Part shown: piece by piece, positions 33,416 through 43,983 of the stretch
Layout of the letters: each line of letters begins with the position of its first letter
How positions within the stretch are numbered: the first letter of the stretch is position 1
Assembly (NCBI GenBank): GCA_039583875.1
Contig: CM077151.1
Span: 112,982,609 to 113,046,608, forward strand
Direction of reading: 5' to 3'
Length of the DNA: 64,000 nt
Origin: Platanthera guangdongensis
Taxonomy: Eukaryota; Streptophyta; Magnoliopsida; Asparagales; Orchidaceae
Program-made: the position numbers and the translations under genes
Notes under the pieces: model-generated
Database searches by the model: none
What the model saw: only the letters and a program-made list of their open reading frames with translations
What the model was told of the DNA's origin: nothing

Positions 33416-34823
33416 CATGATTCTTCGGGTGGCCGCCGACGGTGCTACGACGCTCAAATTCCCAACCGATCATAGATCTGGAAAGCTCTCAGCGAGAGCT
33501 GCGCCATCGTGGTAATATCTTCCCCATTTCTTGAGATTTTTTCGCTAGGGTTTTTGGCCCTAACTCCGATTGTTGGCCGTTTTTGTTAGATTTCGACTTC
33601 CCACATCTTCTCTAGCCCCGATCTACGTCAAGGAGTGATTTGGAGAATTTTTCCGACAAAATCAAGGCAAGTGATGGTTTTTCTCTTCCCCTTCCCTTAT
33701 TTATCCAGATTTGTTCAATTTTATAACTTCTTGCTATCACGAATATTATATAACTTGCTGGTTTCAGTGTTGATAAGATCTTTGTCCTTTTCCATTTTAA
33801 TTTCCTGTTCTTAATGTTGGTTACTTAACTTTGAAAGTGTCACATATTTTGATGATGAGATTAAATATCACTCTTCTTACCATTCTATAACTTATATGTA
33901 GCATGCGTTAGAGTTATTTAGGATTATAAATCCTTCAAAAAGGTTGATCAACTGTTTCATTCTAGTATTGTCTAGTAGAATCCGATGTGCCATTGTTTGA
34001 CTTGAGATTCCTATCATGGTTTTTTTCTTCATGGTGATGTCGTGGGGCGAGACAAGCCGCCAGTCCCCAATTGGGTTGTGGTGTGCCTCTGAGCTGCAAA
34101 CCTGGATCGTTACGGGTTTTTCCTTCCGGGTTTTTCTTTATTGCGGGTGTTATTAGTGGGTGAATCCACCGCCGCAATGTTTGATCTCCCTATTAGCACT
34201 TTGTGGGTCTCTACTAGGTTTTGGGGCATTTACGGTGTATGTTGGAGTATCCAGTCTCCCCAACTTTTAGACGGATGAATTGTCTTTGGGGTTGGCCACC
34301 CTGCCCGTTTTGGTTTTTGGTGGAGTTGACCACAGGTGGCTAGTAGGGGATTGTTCCTCTTCCTGATGACTTAATCTTAACCCCTTTTCCCCTTATGGTC
34401 TTGTGCACTTGGGGTGCTGTTGTTTTACGTGACACTTCATGTAAGTATTCCATTTTTACTTTTGCACCTTACTATTGTACCTTAATTAAGTATTTTTCCT
34501 TTGGTCTTCGGTTGGTACCCCTTGACTTTGATTACCTTTGGCTTACTTTCTGTCATCACTTGTACCTTCTTGTTGAGGTGTTCTGTCTTTCGAATGGCTC
34601 AGGTTCAGAGCTGTAGCTGAGTTCGGTGCTGGTTTCGTAGTGCTTGTGCGGCAGTGTTAGCCGTGGTTGTTGTCTCACCTTAGCGAGGTAGATTGCTGAT
34701 TATTTTGCTATACTACTTCAGACATACTTGGATTTATGTGGGTTCATGTCAGGTTGTTGATGCCCACATGACTGTTGTTCTTTTTGGACACTTGCTAGCT
34801 GCTTAGTTTTCTTTCTGTGGATG

Positions 34824-34828
34824 TGGAT
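34824..34828. repeat. Target-site duplication of D, left copy
   Basis: TGGAT here and at 59428-59432 flank D exactly. Joining the flanks gives a continuous E LTR that aligns with C around 38030. Confidence 0.92.
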
Positions 34829-35232
34829 TGTTAACCCCTCAGTTCGCAACATCCTACAAGATGCCAAAACCCCCCTTTCAACACTCGCGGACTCGATTTG
34901 GCAGTCCGCCCAATCCGTCAATGTAACCAATCGGCCACCAAGGATGGTACCCCAACAGCGGACTCAAGGATCTGTTCGCTCAGTCCGCCATGACTTTAGA
35001 TATCGGATTCTCTACAACGGCGGACGCAGTTTCTCGTCCGCCCAGGCCGTCGTCCTCCGACAGGCTCGCGCCTAGCAGCAGCAGACGGAAGCTCCAGCCC
35101 GCGAGCCCAGTCCGCCCCTTCTGCGCGGACTGGCGTGTTCTTTCTTTTTGCTTCCCGTCACCGCTGCCCGGTTCTCCAGTACCCCGGGCAGTCGGTTATT
35201 TTAGCCCTTCCCGTTTGGGCAGCCCCCCATCC

Positions 35233-35240
35233 TATAAATA
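35233..35240 (+). promoter_or_regulatory. TATA box of D LTR
   Basis: TATAAATA in a CC..GGGG context, conserved at 59065-59072 in the 3' LTR. Confidence 0.8.
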
Positions 35241-35465
35241 GGGGTGAGGTGGTGCACCCAAGGCACGCTGACTCGTGCTCAGGAGCTTAGTTGTTAAAGG
35301 CTACAAACTCGAATCTTGTGCCTTGCAGACTCCAGCTTGCTCTGCCCTTGTCTCCCTTTTTCCTTCACTTGTAACTCAACCTTTCAGGAATTAAGGAAAA
35401 GCCCGTCGCCAGAGAGGCATTCAGGCCGCGACGGGCGAAGTCTGTTGTTGCCGTGGTTCACGACC

Positions 35466-35470
35466 CTGCT
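35466..35470. repeat. Target-site duplication of C, left copy
   Basis: CTGCT here and at 46881-46885. The uninterrupted site exists in the D 3' LTR as CCCTGCTGCTC at about 59296. Confidence 0.95.
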
Positions 35471-35863
35471 TGTAACGCCCCCGTTTTTTCTGTGTTTTGT
35501 TTGATGTTTGGCTGGCGTTATGATGGCGTATTTCCGGCTTTTTGCCGTTGTAGAGCATGGTTTTAGCTCTTAGGGTTCCCTGTGTAGCCTATTTGTGGCC
35601 TGTTAGCAAGATTCCCCAGCTAGCCGGAGTCAGTTTGATGACTCGGCTGGGCCTCTTAGGGAATGCTTGTGTTTTGGCTTCGGGAGGTGTTATCCCGGGT
35701 TTCGTTCGTCGAATGCTAATTTCGACTTCGCAGTTGTGTTCGTAGCGTGGGTTTTTAGCTGTGGCGTGAATTTCGTCTTTTTCCGAGAAGTTTCAGGTTT
35801 CGTGTTGTTTTGATATTGAGTGTAAATAATTATTTATATGTTGATTGTTTAATATTAAACTGA

Positions 35864-35873
35864 TATATATAAA
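35864..35873 (+). promoter_or_regulatory. TATA box of C LTR
   Basis: TATATATAAAG, conserved in the 3' LTR at about 44378-44387 and resembling the E and F boxes. Confidence 0.65.
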
Positions 35874-36424
35874 GTCTTGGGTTAGAATTAGGGCTGGGTT
35901 CATTGTCTTTTCTTTTCTCTGCTTGGAAGAAGCTGCCGCCTGTACGAGAGGAAGAGAACCGCCGGACTACCCTAGCCTTCGGATGCCGATTCCTGGAGAT
36001 TTAGCGGTCGGAAGTCGATTTCGAGAGTGGATCTGGACTGCCCTTGCCGAGATCTGCTTTCTTTCTGCTCCTCAGCTTGCTGCTCTGCGGCCATATCCGT
36101 GAGCGGGGGAGGCCGCCAGCCAAGTTTCTGGTATTTAGGCAAGTGTTGTCCCCTCATCCTTGCCAAAGCTGATCTTTGTCTTTCTTTTGAGTTAATTTTA
36201 TCTCTTTCCTGCTTAGATCCTAGGTGTACGCTAGGGTTCGTCCCCGATCATGCCGTGGTTAGAGTAGAAAGTTCCAGTTATAATATCAGTTTTCCTGAGG
36301 GATGGTGTCTATTAGGGACAGCTTTGGTTCGGTTCAGGTCGAGTAGTTGCGATTTGTCGATGGTTGTTGTACCCTAGAGGGAGACCTCGTTCTCATTTCT
36401 GGTTGTGTGCTGGATCTGGCGCCT

Positions 36425-37112
36425 GAAGCCAGTCAGGGTGTCGACACCGTGGTGTCGACACCAGCCTGTCAGGGTGTCGACACCTTGGTGTCGACACCAG
36501 CCTGTCAGGGTGTCGACACCTTGGTGTCGACACCAGCCTGTCAGGGTGTCGACACCTTGGTGTCGAGCCTGTCAGGGTGTCGACACCACATCAGCCTGTC
36601 AGGGTGTCGACACCGTGGTGTCGACACCAGCCTGTCAGGGTGTCGACACCTTGGTGTCGACACCAGCCTGTCAGGGTGTCGACACCTTGGTGTCGACACC
36701 AGCCTGTCAGGGTGTCGACACCGTGGTGTCGATACCAGCTAGTCAGGGTGTCGACACCGTGGTGTCGACACCAGCCAATCAGGGTGTCGACACCAGCCAA
36801 TCAGGGTGTCGACACCGTGGTGTCGACACCAGCCAGTCAGGGTGTCGACACCTTGGTGTCGACACTAGCCAGTCAGGGTGTCGACACCGTGGTGTCGACA
36901 CCAGCTAGTCAGGGTGTCGACACCTTGGTGTCGACACCAGCCTGTCAGGGTGTCGACACTTGGTGTCGACACCCGCAACGGCAGTGTCGACGCCTTGTGT
37001 CGACACCGCCCGCAGTGGTGTCGACACTTGGTGTCGACAACAGCAGCGGTTGTGTCGACACCTTATGTCGACACAGGCTTGTCGTGGTGTCGACACATCG
37101 TGTCGACACTGG
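36425..37112. repeat. 36-bp palindromic tandem array, ~16 units, C 5' LTR
   Basis: Each unit has two GGTGTCGACACC palindromes joined by GTG/TTG-type linkers and an AGCC(T/A)GTCAG spacer. Some units are half-length. A diverged tail follows (36950-37112). Because 36 is a multiple of three, open frames of 130-210 codons run through the array; they are artefacts of the repeat. Confidence 0.95.
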
Positions 37113-38497
37113 GTGCTGCCCTTGTTTTGGGGGTCAGGGAGACTCGGGGTTGGTTTTGGTTAGGCGTGCAAGGCCGCGTCGGTTGGACCCGACGTTTTTG
37201 CCTTAGGTTCGTGTGATTCTTAGGACTGTTAGTGGGACTTTTCCCTAGGAGGGGGGCATTGGGTGCTCGGCTAATTTCTGCATGCCAACTCTTGGGTTGT
37301 GGCAGGTCGTGGAGTTTTGTGGCCTCTAGAGGGGTGGTTTTATGTGGAGAGCTGTGGCCACCGCCTTTTGCCCCGGTTTGGGTTGGTGTGTGTGGGACCC
37401 TAAAGCTGCCACTGTTTGACCCCTTTAGCCCTTTTTTGGGTCTGATTCTGGTTATGCATTCAGACCCATGTTTTGACCACTGCCACTTACCCACGTGTTA
37501 GGACTGTTAGTCCCTTTCCTTTTTATGCTTTCCTTTCTTTTGGCATATCTATATGTCTTGATGCTGTTGCAGGCTCTCTTGGTAGGGCATGTTGGTTTTA
37601 TTGCTCGCACTTGGTGTGCTCTGATGTGCTCTAGACAGTACTCTCTTCTTAGTGTCACTTCTTTTCTTTTGCTTATTGCAGTTTGTTGCCGGGTTGGTAA
37701 ACCCTTCTTCTTATTTGCTAATTAATCTATTGCTCTATTTTACCCCCTTTTTATTGTTTCCTTGCTGAGGTGTTTTTTTCTTGAATGCCTCAGGTCCAGG
37801 TTGTAGCCAGTTCAGCGGCTAGTTCTTTGGAAGGGGCTTGTTGGTAGCCTCTAGGGTAGCTGAGATAGCTGATCCCCGTTTTGTTGTGAGGTAGTTCTTT
37901 ACTCTTCTGTATAGACATACATACTCGTCAGTGGGTTCGTGTCAGGTTGCTGACGCCCACTGGTGGCTTCTTGTGATGCTGGATATGAATTTAAACTGCT
38001 GATTTTGCCTATTTATGGTTGGTTACTTGCTTCTGGGAAGGATTTATGCTAGGTTGCATGTTAGATATTTTAAAACCTAAAAGTATTATTATATGTACCA
38101 CATGCATAACATGTTTCTAAATCAAAGACAATATTTTTCCTCAACGTAAAACACTATTTTTCATACCTACTATATTCACCTTAGAGTCATGCACGCATAA
38201 GTCGTTCCCCGGGGACACTTATGCTCATTTAGGGTGTCAATTTAATTGAACCAAAGTATTTTCTGCTGCGTATAAATATAGTTTTAACTGTGGACTAGCT
38301 GATCCACCGGCCGAGGGATACGGCCATTCAACCTAACTGATTTTCTTTCTTATTTAAACAACAATGTTCCTTAAACTCTAACGTCTGGAGTTTTGCCTGA
38401 GCGTGTGCAGTTATCCCCTGCATGACGTGGCATCACGGCACGTGTTTTCTCTTACTCTGATACGATTTTTACTGTTGAGAAAATGCGGGTTGTGACA

Positions 38498-38512
38498 GTT
38501 GGTATCAGAGGG
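38498..38512 (+). other. C primer binding site
   Basis: GTTGGTATCAGAGG follows the LTR end and matches the initiator-methionine tRNA complement. Confidence 0.88.
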
Positions 38513-38655
38513 AGGTTTCTTGACAAATGGTTGGGCAACCTTTCCCTTGTCTGCATTAGTGTTTAGCATCATACCATTCACACACCGATATGTCATCAGC
38601 ACGTCTGGGCTGAAGCACGAACACTACACTCATGAGCATAAAGAAGTATACATGG

Positions 38656-38825
38656 CATATTATGTAGTATGGGATGCATAATATGTGTTTGTATATGGAT
38701 CCACCATAGGAGGCAACATGTGAGGGTTATGTAGTATGGGATGCATAACCTCACCACATGAATGCGGCTAGCACGTTTTCTTTTTCATTACATGGGGATG
38801 TTATGTAGTATGGGATGCATAACAT
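38656..38825 (+). promoter_or_regulatory. Three covarying stem-loops in the C leader
   Basis: Hairpins at 38656-38685 (9-bp stem CATATTATG/CATAATATG), 38725-38750 (7-bp stem GGTTATG/CATAACC) and 38798-38825 (8-bp stem ATGTTATG/CATAACAT) share the same 12-nt loop, TAGTATGGGATG. The outer stem bases differ among the three but remain paired. They lie between PBS and gag, where packaging, dimerisation or translation signals are expected. Confidence 0.75.
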
Positions 38826-39182
38826 TTTCATGTGTACACCGCCCATGGCATGCACTAAGGCCTTTTTAGAATGCATAGCACATCATGCATAGCATAACAT
38901 TTCATAAGCACAACGTGCAAAGCTAAAGATTTGCAAGATAACATATGTACACACATGGTTTTGAGTCAAAAAGAATACAAATACAAGCATTCATGGTTTA
39001 GGCACATGAGTTAGTATGATGGTGGTGAACCATCTTAGGATAAGCATAACATCATCATGGTAAAAACAACTCTCAGAGCAAGTTTTGCAGTTGAAGTTCA
39101 TATTTAAGTGTGTTTGTCCGTACCGGGTAGTTTTGTTCTAGTTGATGGGCTAGGATTTGTCTAAAGCTCGTGCGATATTAGG

Positions 39183-40510
39183 ATGGCGAGACGTCCTGCG
39201 ACGAGATCGACCCCCAATACGAGGGTGAGACGTCAGGAGCGCAGAGTGATGCGTTGGTAGAAAGCCTGCGGCAGAGTAATGGGGAGTTATCGAGGCAGGT
39301 AGTGGCTATGCAGGCTCAGATTCAGTCCCTTGTAGCAGTGGTGGCGGGACAGACCCCGAGAGCTCAGAACCCCGCTGAGGGGGTAGCTATTCCTACCCCT
39401 CCTGCTCCTCCCGTGCCTTTGGTTGTGGTGCCCCCGGAGATGACGTTCATATCCCAGTTTCAGCGACTAAGACCACCTACCTATGATGGGCAGGTAGATT
39501 TCATGATTTTGGATGATTGGCTGATTACCATTGAGGAGATGTTCTCGTACTCAGGGATTACGGACGATCAGAGAGTGATGCTCGCTGCTTACCAGCTCAA
39601 GGGCTTAGCAAAGAATTGGTGGTTGCGGGAGAAAGAGAGCTTAGTGGCGGGTTGCACTTGGGAGTCATTTAAGGTGATGTTGTTAAGTAAGTTTCTGCCT
39701 TCAGTCGAGCGGGACCAGCTAATGAATGACTTTCTTCATCTAAAGCAGAGGAAACTCACGGTTAGTGAGTATGAGATTGAGTTTAGTAAGTTGAGTCGGT
39801 TTGTTCCGGGATTGGTGAGTGTTGAGGCAGACCGAGTTAAGCGATTTCAGGGTGGACTAAGAAGCGACATTCAGCAGTTAGCGAATGCCTATGGAGCCGT
39901 CAATTATGCCAGTGTGGTTGAAGCTGTCTTGAGAGTTGAGGCCATTGAGAATGCCAAGAATAGAGGCCAGCAGTTAAGGAAGGATAAGCGGAAGTCCAGT
40001 GGAGGGAAGAGCCCTCAGGAACCTGATGCTGTCTCAAGAAAGAAGGTCAAAGAGATTTGTAGCTTTTATGGCCGACCAGGCCACCCCTTTGAGAAGCGTT
40101 TCAAAAGGTTGGAAGCGCAGAAGAAGGAACAGGTGCACGCGATTCAGGGTACTTCCATGGGAGACTTGGTGTGTGCCTTGTGTGGAAGGAAGGGGCATGA
40201 GGCTGCCCGTTGTTGGTTAAAAGATAAGGTCTGTTTTCAGTGCGGCCAGAAGGATCATCTCAAGACAAGGTGCCCTCAGACCCAGTCTATTCTGCAGCCA
40301 GTTCCCCTCCAGGCTTTGCCACCGCCTCAGCGAATGGATAAAGGAAAAGGAAAGCTGAATGTGCTTTCGGTAGACGAAGCGCAGACCTCGACCCAGGTTA
40401 TCTCATGTTCGACTCCTCACCAGTCGTTTCGTTACGTTCCTTTTTTGGTTGTAGTTTTCATTTTAGCGCTTGTTGCCTTAGATACATGTGCAATTCGTAG
40501 GGAGATTTAA
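39183..40510 (+). pseudogene. C gag with three zinc-knuckle positions
   Basis: The probable ATG is at 39183 (MARRPATRSTPN). One missing base near 39215 shifts the frame, and the main frame (about 39254-40510, 418 codons) follows. The related E copy has no such break there. The core carries FQRLRPPTYDGQVDFMILDDWL, LKGLAKNWW and the LHLKQRKLTVSEYEIEFSKLSRF stretch. Three knuckles follow: a damaged CSFYGRPGHPFEKRF, then perfect CALCGRKGHEAARC and CFQCGQKDHLKTRC. The last ~35 codons of the frame (after about 40406) do not look like gag and may be intronic. Confidence 0.88.
40407..40500 (+). other. Candidate 94-nt intron between C gag and protease
   Basis: The stretch begins GTTCGA, ends TTCGTAG, is T-rich, and has no gag or protease similarity. 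Removing it keeps the reading frame from gag (frame of 39254) into protease (frame of 40488). The donor is weak, so a small insertion plus frameshift is the alternative. Confidence 0.35.
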
Positions 40511-41045
40511 GGTAAAGAACCGCTGGGCGCGCGTTCTCTTCGATTCCGGCGCTACCCACTCGTTTGTGGCTAGAGCCTTCGTGGAGCGGTTCAGTTTGGG
40601 CCTAGATCATGTTGGTGGTGCCTTCTGCATTAAGTTCCCCTCCGGTTACTCTGTGGTTACAGACCTGGTTATCCTCGATTGTCCAATTTTGTTTGGAGAT
40701 TTTCTAGCCAAGGCAGATTTGAAGGTGATTGACCTGGAGGACTCTGACGTTATTTTGGGCATGGACTGGTTGTCAAGGTACGATGCTGTGATCCAGTGCA
40801 AGGGTAAGCGCTTGGACTTCGTCAAAGACAACGGTCAGCCAGGGAGCGTTTACGGGTATTCCCTCCAGGAGTCTCCAGTCATTTCTGCGGTGCGTGCTCA
40901 GAAGTTGCTTGTTTCTGGCTGTTTTGCCGGGGTGGTTTCTCTGGTAGGGTCGATTGTTAGTGTGCCCAGTTTGGAAGAGATTCCTGTGGTGTGTGACTTT
41001 TCTGATGTGTTTCCCGACGATCTTCCCGGTCTTCCACCCGATTGA
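40501..41045 (+). pseudogene. C protease
   Basis: RVLFDSGATHSFVARAF at about 40530-40580 contains the D-S-G catalytic triad typical of plant gypsy aspartic proteases. VILGMDWLSRYDAVI at about 40750-40795 is the C-terminal hydrophobic motif. The domain looks intact. The frame ends at a TGA (41043-41045) inside the DVFPDDLPGLPPD hinge before RT. Confidence 0.9.
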
Positions 41046-43859
41046 GATGTCGAGTTTGCCATAGATTTGGAGCCAGGCACGCGTCTTATCGTAAAGGCGC
41101 CGTACCGGATGGCCCCGCGAGAGCTGGAAGTGTTGCGAATTCAGCTGTATGAGTTGTTGGCGAAAGGCTTTATAAGGCTGAGTTCTTCGCCTTGGGGTGC
41201 GCCAGTGCTGTTCGTTAAAAAGAAGGATGGGTCGATGAGGTTATGCATTGACTATAGAGAGCTGAACAAGGTTACTATTAAGAACAGATACCCTTTGCCG
41301 CGAATCGACGATTTGTTCGACCAACTGCGTGGTAGTGCCGTGTTTTCCAAGATAGATCTTCGTTCGGGCTATCACCAGTTGAGGATTCGGGAGTCAGATG
41401 TTCCGCGAACGGCGTTCCGTTCTCGTCATGGGCATTTTGAGTTTTTGGTTATGTCATTCGGTTTGACTAATGCGCCCTCAGCTTTTATGGATTTGATGAA
41501 CAGAGTTTTCAAGGATTTTCTAAATAAGTTCGTGATTGTCTTTATAGACGATGTTTTGGTGTATTCTAAGGATGCAGAGGAGCATGATCGTCATTTGCGG
41601 CTGGTCTTGGCGACTCTGAGAGACCATAAGCTATACGCCAAGCTGAGGAAATGTGAATTTTGGTTGCCTCAAGTTTCTTTTCTAGGCCACGTGATTAATA
41701 ATGAGGGAATATCGGTGGACCCAGAAAAGATCGCTGTTGTTATGCAATGGGCGAGACCTGTTACCCCCAAAGAGATCAGAAGCTTCTTGGGTTTGGCTGG
41801 TTATTATAGAAGATTTGTAGAAGGTTTCTCTACCTTGTCCGCGCCGTTGACCAAGTTGACGTAGAAGAATGTAGCCTTTATATGGGATGACAAGTGTGAG
41901 AAGGCTTTTGAGGAACTAAAAAGAAGGCTATGTTCGGCTCCAATTTTGTCTTTACCTACGGAGGGTAGTGAGTATGATATATATGTGGATGCGTCGCATG
42001 TCGGTCTGGGCTGCGTTTTGATGCAGGGCGGGAAGGTGATTGCGTACGGGTCGAGGCAACTAAAGACTCACGAGAGGAATTACCCTACGCATGACCTGGA
42101 GTTTGCAGCTGTGATCTATGCGCTAAAATTGTGGAGGAATTTGCTATATGCCGCGCAGTGCAAGATTTTCACGGATCATAAGAGTTTGAAGTATGTCTTC
42201 ACTCAGAAAGAATTGAATCTGCGCCAGCGGCGGTGGTTGGAGTACGTGGCCGACTATGATGTTGAAATTCAGTATCATCCGGGCAAGGCAAATGTGGGGG
42301 CTGATGCCCTGAGTCGGAAGTCAGGTAAGATTTTTAATCTTTCTGCCGAGCGCCTAGTGGAAGAGTTTCTTTTGATGGACATTTCTGTGGGAAGCTGTGA
42401 TTCGCAGAGTAGCTTAGCGGTAGCAGAACCTTCGTGGATTGCGCTTACGAGACTGCATCAGAAGGACGATCCCGATCTTCTGCATTTGTATCTTCGAGCT
42501 GAGAAAGGTGAATTACCAGACTTCTCTATAGATGATGCGGGTACCTTGAAGTATCGTGGCAGGTTTTGCATCCCCACAGTTGGAGATATCCGGGATATGG
42601 TGTGCAGAGACGCCCACGGATCTAGTATCGCCTACCATCCAGGGTCGACCAAGATGTATCATGATTTAAAGCAGATTGCCTGGTGGTACGGGATGAAGAA
42701 GGACATAGCCAGATTTTTTTCAGAGTGTTTCACTTGCAGGCGTGTGAAAGCCGACCATGGGAGGCCTGGTGGCAAGCTGACTCCCTTGGAGATTCCGATG
42801 TGGAAGTGGGAGAGTATCTCGATGGATTTCATAACCGGCTTACCGAGATCGCCTAAGGGGCATGATTTAGTTTGGGTAATTGTAGACAGATTGACGAAGA
42901 GCGCTCATTTCATACCATTTAAGATCGATTATCCGATGAGGAAGATAGCCGAGCTGTATCTGGAAGAGGTTGTCAGATTGCATGGAGTACCCGTGAGTAT
43001 CATATCAGATCGAGACTCCAGGTTCACGTCTCGTTTTTGGAAGAGCCTTCAAGAAGGGTTGGGTACAGATTTGAGATATTCCACGGCTTATCATCCTCAG
43101 ACCAATGGTCAGATGGAGTGAGTGAATCAGATTGTGGAAGATATGATCCGATGCTATATTCTGGACCACGGAGGAGCGTGGGACGAGTGCTTGCGGCTTA
43201 TGGAATTCGCATATAACAACAGTTATCAAGAAAGCTTGCAAATGGCTCCCTTTGAAGCTTTGTATGGGAGGCGCTGCAGGACTCCCTTGTTTTGGGCTGA
43301 GCTTGGCGAGGGACCTTTGTTGGGTCCAAAAGCGCTTGAGGAGATGGAAACCGCTGTGAAGCTTATTCGGGAAAAGCTTCGGATAGCCAAAGAGAGGTAT
43401 GAGAAGAACGCCAATCGCCGTAGATCGGACTTGGAATTTGCTGTGGGGGACTCGGTGTTCTTAAAGGTCTCCCCGTTGATTGGTGTCAAGCGGTTTGGCA
43501 AGAATAAGAAGTTGGACCCGAGGTACGTGGGGTCGTTTCCGATTGTTGAGCGGATTGGGGTATCAGCCTACAGGCTGGCTTTTCCCGCAAATTTCCCTGG
43601 CGTGCATGATGTCTTTCACGTCAGTGAGCTGCAAAAATGTGTGATGAATGGCAGGCATGTTTTGGATTCTGTGCCTCAGTTGGAGCCGAATCTTTCTTAT
43701 GTGGAGGTGTCTATTCGTATTTTGGATTCTCAAGTTCGGGCGTTGCGGAAGAAGAATATTCCGATGGTTAAAGTTTTATGGAGGAATCAAGATGTGGAAA
43801 GCGCGACTTGGGAGTTGGAGTCGGCTATGAGGGAGGCTCACCCTCATCTGTTTCCCTGA
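41046..43859 (+). pseudogene. C RT, RNase H, integrase and chromodomain-like tail
   Basis: RT (about 41067-41860) has [48 protein letters not shown] and [13 protein letters not shown], so the catalytic IDD is kept. RNase H (41946 to about 42330) has [11 protein letters not shown] and [10 protein letters not shown]. Integrase has the zinc region ([21 protein letters not shown]), D ([10 protein letters not shown]), D (ISDRDSRF) and the HPQTNGQ motif. The tail ILDSQVRALRKKNIPMVKVLW is the Tekay partial chromodomain. Stops at 41043-41045, 41863-41865 and 43119-43121 are the only breaks, and each fits a C-to-T transition. Confidence 0.93.
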
Positions 43860-43967
43860 TCTTGTGCTTGGTATGTTCTATTTTATTATTTATATAGCCC
43901 TTTCCTGGCTCTTTCTCTCTCCTTCTTTATAGGGGTGTTGTGAGTAAAGTTTCGAGGCGAAACTTTC

Positions 43968-43983
43968 TTTTAGGGGGAGTGGC
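43968..43983 (+). other. C polypurine tract
   Basis: TTTTAGGGGGAGTGGC precedes the 3' LTR, after the usual TTTCGAGGCGAAACTTTC lead-in. Confidence 0.85.

Larger units (their letters stand above)
32280..34828 (+). repeat. Element E 5' LTR, first part (left edge approximate)
   Basis: The part before the D insertion resembles C LTRs in its last ~500 bp (CTTG.TGAGGTGTTCT..GAATG.CTCAGGT.CAG, the GTGGGTTC(A/G)TGTCAGGTTG(T/C)TGA block). The left edge is a guess: TGTCATT at 32280 mirrors the TGTGACA end at 59907. With the second part (59433-59907) the length would be about 3.0 kb, close to the 3027 bp of C. U3 has TCGA palindromes and a phased array, then a TATA box at 33303. Confidence 0.7.
34829..35470 (+). 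repeat. D 5' LTR, first part
   Basis: The TATA box CCTATAAATAGGGG is at 35231-35244. GCGGAC/GTCCGC motifs are dense (for example near 34889, 34903, 34958, 34983, 35022, 35036, 35107 and 35125). It breaks at the C insertion; the remainder is 46886-47010. Confidence 0.93.
35471..38497 (+). repeat. C 5' LTR (3027 bp)
   Basis: The TATA box TATATATAAA is at 35864-35873. About 570 bp downstream is a SalI-site-rich palindromic array. The length difference from the 3' LTR (130 bp) is about what the different number of array units predicts. Confidence 0.95.

Noticed and set aside
36425..37112. Regular 36-bp repeats resembling a CRISPR array
   Set aside because: There are no unique spacers; the whole unit repeats, copies occur in both LTRs, and the context is a plant retrotransposon.
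36347..37206. Long overlapping open frames (130-210 codons) rich in GVDTVVSTP
   Set aside because: They arise because the 36-bp palindromic repeat is a multiple of three and lacks stops in several frames on both strands. The 3' LTR array (44861-45630) gives the same artefact.
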